Below are positions 6,333 to 9,476 of a stretch of 9,476 bases of DNA, one piece after another. Source of the stretch: Deltaproteobacteria bacterium (GTDB lineage: Bacteria > Desulfobacterota > Desulfobacteria > Desulfobacterales > Desulfatibacillaceae); contig JAKAGN010000074.1 of NCBI GenBank assembly GCA_021815525.1, positions 1 through 9,476 on the forward strand, read 5' to 3'. The position numbers and the translations under genes were made by a program. Positions within the stretch are counted from its first letter, which is position 1. Every line of letters begins with the position of its first letter. A model generated the notes under the pieces. It was not told the DNA's origin, did not search any database, and worked only from the letters and a program-made list of their open reading frames with translations.

Positions 6333-6582
6333 GCCTCCGGCGGCCGGGGGCCAAAGCATGAAAACGGCCCGCCCCCGGACCCCCGATATGGCGGTGAGGC
6401 TTGCTTCGCAAGCCTCGTCGCAGATTATGGAGATAGGTTCTATGTAGATTGCCCCTCTTCCGCGCCGCGAGTGTTGACCGGTCGAATGCGAAGCCCTCAT
6501 GACACCTGCGGAGCGTTGCTGCGCAACGCGGAGCCATTATCGGGGGTCCGGGGGGGGCGTAGCCTCCCCGGCCGCCGGAGGC
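6333..6582. repeat. REPIN-like 250-base element: inverted pair of GC-rich repeats
   Basis: The ends are perfect 17-base inverted repeats: GCCTCCGGCGGCCGGGG (6333-6349) and CCCCGGCCGCCGGAGGC (6566-6582). A second pair lies inside: the segment 6370-6388 and its complement at 6538-6558 (TATCGGGGGTCCGGGGG with two extra G). Each end can also fold alone, the right one as GGGGGGGC-GTA-GCCTCCCC. Between them are GAGGCTTGC-TTC-GCAAGCCTC (6396-6416), GACCGGTC (in 6476-6486) and GCGTTGC-TGC-GCAACGC (6513-6529). It fills the obgE-proB gap almost exactly, ending 4 bases from the obgE stop and supplying the proB ribosome binding site. No clear target-site duplication is visible. Open frames through it are not protein-like. 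Confidence 0.75.
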
Positions 6583-6586
6583 AAAA

Positions 6587-7621
6587 TCACTCCTCCGTGG
6601 GCTCGTTCTCGCGGCTCTTTTTGTCCTCACGGTCCATGGCTGCTATGCGCCTGGAAAGAAGGAGCATGAAATCGTGGGTGCCGGCGCGCCCCAGGGCCGA
6701 GAGGAAGACGGTCTCGCGGCCGAACTGGTTCACGAAGGCCCGGTAGCCGGCCTCGGCCTCGGGGATGTCGCTCTTGTTCAGGACCACGATCTCGGGCTTT
6801 TCCGAGAGGGCCGGATTGTAGGCCAAAAGCTCGTTCCTGACAACCCGGTAGGGGGCCAAGGGGTCGTTTTCGGGAATGGCGGCGGCGTCGATGACGTGGA
6901 CGAGGAGGCGGGTGCGCTCGATGTGGCGGAGGAAGCGGTCCCCCAGGCCCTGGCCAGTGTGCGCGCCCTCGATCAAGCCGGGGATGTCGGCAGCAACGAA
7001 GGGCTCGCCGTAGGGGCTTTCCACGACCCCCAGGTTGGGGACGAGGGTTGTGAAGGGATAGGCCGCGATGGCGGGTTTGGCCGCGGAAATGGCCGCGATG
7101 AGGCTTGATTTTCCCGCGTTGGGAAGGCCGATGAGGCCCACGTCGGCAAGAAGCTTCAGCTCCAGGAGGAGGTTTTTTTCCTCGCCCGGCTCACCCGGCT
7201 GGGCGAAGCGGGGAGTGCGGTGGGTTGCGGTGGCGAAGTGCTTGTTGCCCTTGCCGCCGCGTCCGCCCCTGGCCACCACGAAGGAGAGCCCGGGCGTCAC
7301 GAGATCGGCGATAAGCTCGCCCGTGTCGGCGTCCTTGACGAGGGTGCCGGGCGGCACCTCGATGGCGAGGTCCGCGCCGTTTTTCCCGGATCGCTGGTTG
7401 CCGGCGCCGTTCCCGCCGCGTTCGGCCTCGAAACGGGTTTTGCCGCGGAAATGGGCGAGGGTGCGGCGGCTCGTGACGGTCAGGACCACGTCGCCGCCCT
7501 TTCCGGCGTCGCCGCCGTCGGGGCCGCCCCTTGGAACGAACTTTTCCCGCCGGAAGCTTACGCATCCGCTCCCGCCGTCACCGGCCCGGACGAAAAGCTT
7601 CGCCTCGTCAATAAATCGCAC
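6587..7621 (-). CDS. obgE: GTPase Obg/CgtA
   Basis: 344 residues: an N-terminal glycine-rich Obg fold (1-158) and a GTPase domain (159-330), with a short charged tail and no OCT/TGS domain. Obg is an essential ribosome-associated GTPase in large-subunit assembly and stress control. Seen: FIDEAKLFVRAGDGGSGC (3-20), FRREKFVPRGGPDGGDAGKG (23-42), ARGGRGGKGN (117-126), G1 GLPNAGKS (165-172), the Obg-specific YPFTTLVPNLG (188-198), G3 DIPGLIEGA (212-220), G4 NKSD (282-285) and G5 SAL (308-310). The start is GTG at 7621; it gives the conserved MRFIDEA N-terminus. Its Shine-Dalgarno (GAGG) is about 14 bases away, so initiation may be weak. It follows rpmA as in many bacteria. Confidence 0.97.
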   Translation of the reverse strand: MRFIDEAKLFVRAGDGGSGCVSFRREKFVPRGGPDGGDAGKGGDVVLTVTSRRTLAHFRGKTRFEAERGGNGAGNQRSGKNGADLAIEVPPGTLVKDADTGELIADLVTPGLSFVVARGGRGGKGNKHFATATHRTPRFAQPGEPGEEKNLLLELKLLADVGLIGLPNAGKSSLIAAISAAKPAIAAYPFTTLVPNLGVVESPYGEPFVAADIPGLIEGAHTGQGLGDRFLRHIERTRLLVHVIDAAAIPENDPLAPYRVVRNELLAYNPALSEKPEIVVLNKSDIPEAEAGYRAFVNQFGRETVFLSALGRAGTHDFMLLLSRRIAAMDREDKKSRENEPTEE

Positions 7622-7710
7622 CGGGAAAAGTCTGCCTCGCGGAAAAATGGAAGGCGAAACGGCGAGGGCGGGGCGAAGGACGCGCCGCCCCCCCGTCCCG
7701 AAGCGAAACG

Positions 7711-7746
7711 GCGCCGCGGGTGCGGGAAATCCCGTTTCCGCGGCGC
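7711..7746. repeat. Strong hairpin in the rpmA-obgE gap
   Basis: GCGCCGCGG (7711-7719) and CCGCGGCGC (7738-7746) are perfect 9-bp inverted repeats; inside them CGGGA (7723-7727) pairs with TCCCG (7730-7734). The stem starts 10 bases after the rpmA stop codon (minus strand). No T-tract follows, so it is unlikely to terminate by itself. In the mRNA it could act as a processing or stabilising element between L27 and Obg. It has a different sequence from the other repeats in this window. Confidence 0.5.
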
Positions 7747-7756
7747 TTCGAAAAGG

Positions 7757-8032
7757 CTACTCTGTCTCGGCCGCCGGCGCCTCGGGATAAACGCTAACGC
7801 GCTTTCTCGTGCGGTCGTAGCGCTCGTAGGTCACGCGCCCGTCCACCAGGGCGAAGAGGGTGTAGTCCTTGCCGAGACCCACGTTGATGCCGGGGTGGAT
7901 CTTGGTCCCCACCTGGCGGACCAGGATGTTGCCGGCGCGCACCTTCTCGCCGCCGTAGTGCTTGATTCCCCGGCGCTGGCCCTGGGAATCCCGACCGTTG
8001 CGCGAGCCGGAGCCCGCCTTCTTGTGTGCCAT
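7757..8032 (-). CDS. rpmA: 50S ribosomal protein L27
   Basis: 91 residues. L27 sits near the peptidyl transferase centre, with its N-terminus reaching the tRNA acceptor ends. The sequence is canonical: MAHKKAGSGSRNGRDSQGQR (1-20), YGGEKVRAGNILVRQVGTKI (26-45), HPGINVGLGKDYTLFALVDG (46-65). Translation begins directly at MAHKKAG, without the cleaved leader found in Firmicutes. A short acidic/Ala tail (PEAPAAETE) follows the core. ATG 8032 has GAGGAG 7 bases upstream; the stop is TAG 7757-7759. It lies after rplU, but the 195-base gap contains a terminator-like hairpin and a 121-base repeat. Confidence 0.98.
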   Translation of the reverse strand: MAHKKAGSGSRNGRDSQGQRRGIKHYGGEKVRAGNILVRQVGTKIHPGINVGLGKDYTLFALVDGRVTYERYDRTRKRVSVYPEAPAAETE

Positions 8033-8048
8033 GATCCCACTCCTCGTC

Positions 8049-8169
8049 AGGCCGCCGTAAAACGCGAATTGCGGCGTCGTGCCGCGAAGCGGGCGGCGGT
8101 CACGTACGAAAAGTACGCTTCCTTGCCCGCTTCTTGCACTCCTTGCACTTCATCGTTTTACGCCGCCCT
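8049..8169 (-). repeat. 121-base terminal-inverted-repeat element, copy 2 (inverted relative to copy 1)
   Basis: Ends AGGCCGCCGTAAAACG (8049-8064) and CGTTTTACGCCGCCCT (8154-8169) are inverted repeats matching at 14 of 16 positions. Inside, GAAGCGGGC (8086-8094) pairs perfectly with GCCCGCTTC (8125-8133), enclosing the hairpin CGTAC-GAAAA-GTACG (8103-8117). Read on the minus strand it aligns end to end with 3783-3903, also 121 bases. The left 23 bases agree at 13 positions, the next 14 at 12, the central 22 at 20, and the last 32 at 21. It occupies most of the rplU-rpmA gap, ending 17 bases from the rpmA start. Confidence 0.7.
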
Positions 8170-8170
8170 G

Positions 8171-8195
8171 AAAAATCAGCCCTGCAAAGGGACTG
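8171..8195 (-). terminator. Terminator-like hairpin between rplU and rpmA
   Basis: On the minus strand, CAGTCCCT (8195-8188) pairs with AGGGCTG (8183-8177) over a 4-base loop: 7 bp with one bulged base. It is followed by A and then TTTTT (8175-8171). It starts about 33 bases after the rplU stop. The short stem suggests partial termination (attenuation) between L21 and L27 rather than a full stop, since no obvious second promoter for rpmA is seen downstream. Confidence 0.5.
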
Positions 8196-8227
8196 TTCAT
8201 CATTTTCCGGTTTGGGCTCTCCGGCTT

Positions 8228-8584
8228 TTACGCCTCGGCCTGGGGCGCTTCCGGGGCCGCCGCGGGAGCCGCGCCCGAGACGATCTTCTCGATCCGGACG
8301 GAGGTGAAGGGCTGCCGGTGGCCGCGAAGCCTGCGGTAGCGCTTGCGCCTTTTAAACTTGAAGACCAGGACCTTCTTGGCCTTGTCCTGCTCCACGATTC
8401 CGCCGGTGACCAGGGCGTTTTCCACGTAGGGCCGGCCGATGGTGAGGTTTTCGCCGTCCGAAACCAGGAGCACCTTGTCAAAGGATACGGGGTTCCCCTT
8501 GTCACCGGGCAGTTTCTCCACCCGGAGCGTCTGCCCCTCGGTGACCCGGTATTGTTTTCCGCCAGTCGCGATGACCGCGTACAT
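8228..8584 (-). CDS. rplU: 50S ribosomal protein L21
   Basis: 118 residues. L21 binds 23S rRNA in early large-subunit assembly. Canonical features: MYAVIATGGKQYRVTEGQTL (1-20), RVEKLPGDKG, VLLVSDGENLTIGRPYVENA, and the basic C-terminal signature KRRKRYRRLRGHRQPFTSVR (about 78-97). An Ala/Pro/Glu tail of about 15 residues follows. ATG 8584 has GGGGAGG 5 bases upstream; the stop is TAA 8228-8230. It is the first gene after a likely promoter, heading rpmA-obgE-proBA. Confidence 0.98.
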   Translation of the reverse strand: MYAVIATGGKQYRVTEGQTLRVEKLPGDKGNPVSFDKVLLVSDGENLTIGRPYVENALVTGGIVEQDKAKKVLVFKFKRRKRYRRLRGHRQPFTSVRIEKIVSGAAPAAAPEAPQAEA

Positions 8585-8644
8585 GCTGTCCTCCCCTTGA
8601 AAACGAAATGCGGCGCAAACTTTTGCCCGCTTGGAAACCCTTTC

Positions 8645-8673
8645 CCTTAGCTTCGTATCGGCCGCTTTGTCAA
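8645..8673 (-). promoter_or_regulatory. Likely sigma-70-type promoter for rplU
   Basis: Minus strand: a perfect -35 TTGACA (8673-8668), a 17-base spacer, then CTAAGG (8650-8645) as a poor -10; shifting the -10 to TAAGGG with an 18-base spacer is an alternative. Transcription would start near 8638, leaving a leader of about 54 bases before the L21 start. It lies in the 228-base gap after moaC, which otherwise contains only a small hairpin GCGT-TTCCC-ACGC (8728-8740). Confidence 0.5.
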
Positions 8674-8812
8674 CCTCATTTTTTAAGGGGGGGCGTCAAA
8701 AATCTTTGTCCGCAGGCCATGTAGGGTGCGTTTCCCACGCTTTAAGTCTTTGGCCGGAAAGATGCGTGCCCTCCAACGCCGCGATCCGTCCCGCGAATCC
8801 TCCCCGCTTCCG

Positions 8813-9310
8813 TCACGCCAGCGGCGGGTCGGGGGCCGTGAAGCGGCCGCTTTTGCCGCCGGATTTTTCCAGGAGCCGGATTCCGCCGATCACGAGGGTT
8901 TTATCCACCGCCTTCACCATGTCGTAGATGGTGAGGCCGGCGGCCGCCACCGCCGTGAGGGCCTCCATCTCCACGCCGGTGGGTCCGGTTACGCGGGCCG
9001 AGGCGCGGATGACGATGCGGCCGGGCTTCGGGAAAAAATCCACCGCCACGTGGGTGAGCGGCAGCGGGTGGCACAGGGGGATCAAGTCCGCCGTTTTCTT
9101 GGCGGCGAGTATTGCCGCGATGCGGGCGGTTTCCAGGACGTTTCCCTTGGCCGCGCGGTTTTCGGTGACGAGCGAGAGGGTCTCCGGGTTCATGGCCACG
9201 AAGCCCTCGGCCACGGCCAGCCTTTCGGTGGGAGGCTTTTTGGAGACGTCCACCATGCGGGCCCGTCCCTCAGGGTCCAGGTGCGTGAGGCCTTCGGGGG
9301 AGTCGGTCAC
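8813..9310 (-). CDS. moaC: Cyclic pyranopterin monophosphate synthase MoaC
   Basis: 165 residues. MoaC, with MoaA, converts GTP to cyclic pyranopterin monophosphate, the first stage of molybdenum cofactor synthesis. All signature blocks are intact: LTHLDPEGRARMVDVSKKPP (8-27), GNVLETARIAAILAAKKT (56-73), LIPLCHPLPLTHVAVDF (76-92), TGPTGVEMEALTAV (108-121), YDMVKAVDK (129-137) and LLEKSGGKSG (146-155), including the active-site lysines, His81 and the acidic residues. The start is GTG at 9310, overlapping the upstream mobA stop as GTGA with AAGGAAA just before it. moaA is not in the window. Like many sulfate reducers, the host would use molybdo- or tungstoenzymes; that is inference. Confidence 0.97.
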   Translation of the reverse strand: MTDSPEGLTHLDPEGRARMVDVSKKPPTERLAVAEGFVAMNPETLSLVTENRAAKGNVLETARIAAILAAKKTADLIPLCHPLPLTHVAVDFFPKPGRIVIRASARVTGPTGVEMEALTAVAAAGLTIYDMVKAVDKTLVIGGIRLLEKSGGKSGRFTAPDPPLA

Positions 9311-9476
9311 GGGCTTTCCTTTCCCGCCGTGGCGGCGGCCAGCTCGTTGGCCCGGTCAAGGTCCTCCGGGGTGTTGACGTTCATGAAGGAGACAAGGCCC
9401 GGGTCCGCGTCCACAAGGCGCGCCACCGGGACCTTTTTCACCTTGACGCCGCCGAAAAAGCCCGACAGCTTGAAGC
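9307..9476 (-). CDS. mobA: Molybdenum cofactor guanylyltransferase MobA, C-terminal end (5' part outside window)
   Basis: Only the last 55 residues are present, entering at the right edge and ending at TGA 9309-9307. The tail SFMNVNTPEDLDRANEL (about 29-45) is the characteristic C-terminus of MobA-type nucleotidyltransferases (F-x-N-x-NTPEDL), preceded by VKVKKVPVARLVDADPG. MobA transfers GMP from GTP to molybdopterin, forming the dinucleotide cofactor. The 4-base overlap with moaC supports a shared molybdenum cofactor operon. The Rossmann-fold N-terminus is outside the window, so a broader MobA-like or fused protein cannot be excluded. Confidence 0.8.
   Translation of the reverse strand, partial: FKLSGFFGGVKVKKVPVARLVDADPGLVSFMNVNTPEDLDRANELAAATAGKESP

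Noticed and set aside
6322..6630. N-terminal extension of ProB through the repeat
   Set aside because: The frame is open, but the residues come from GC-rich palindromes, are Arg/Gly/Pro-rich and have no place in the glutamate kinase family. The ATG at 6321 gives the normal length.
8695..8765. Terminator for moaC built from TCCGGCC...GGCC...CGGA and a later TTTTT on the minus strand
   Set aside because: The arms pair imperfectly, the loop is over 30 bases, and the T-run is several bases away from the stem. Not convincing.

Overview
The window looks like chromosomal DNA of a high-GC, sulfate-reducer-type deltaproteobacterium (Desulfobacterota). This is inferred from the gene order rplU-rpmA-obgE-proB-proA-nadD-rsfS, the sigma-54 enhancer-binding protein, the strong G/C bias at third codon positions and the family types. 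There is no taxonomic marker that settles it.

Layout. Positions 1-651 (+) hold the C-terminal part of a sigma-54-dependent activator. Positions 652-1584 have no gene I can defend. They contain an AT-richer patch with four small palindromes, a near-perfect sigma-54 promoter pointing rightward at 1075-1090, several GC-rich hairpins and a good intrinsic terminator for the minus strand (1232-1268). From 1585 to the right edge everything coding is on the minus strand. Read in the direction of transcription from the right edge, the order is: mobA (3' end only) and moaC (molybdenum cofactor); then, after a likely promoter, rplU, rpmA and obgE (ribosomal proteins L21 and L27 and a ribosome-associated GTPase); then proB and proA (first two steps of proline synthesis); a frameshifted gene of unknown function; then nadD, rsfS and a stand-alone HsdR-N-like protein.

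How the genes work together. Three junctions are translationally coupled by 4-base stop/start overlaps (mobA/moaC, nadD/rsfS, rsfS/HsdR-like), and proB/proA are 5 bases apart. The ordinary growth operon (ribosome assembly, proline, NAD, ribosome silencing) is therefore present and its main enzymes are intact.

What is unusual is the spacing material. Three junctions that are often tight are filled with palindromic DNA. Two diverged copies of one 121-base terminal-inverted-repeat element lie in opposite orientation, at rpmA/rplU (8049-8169) and just after proA (3783-3903). A 250-base REPIN-like pair of inverted GC-rich repeats lies between obgE and proB (6333-6582). A third palindrome family lies at 3701-3770, next to the broken gene. 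I found no CRISPR array, rRNA, tRNA, transposase gene or phage gene. The best candidates for something new are the 121-base element and the orphan sigma-54 promoter with no recognisable downstream gene.
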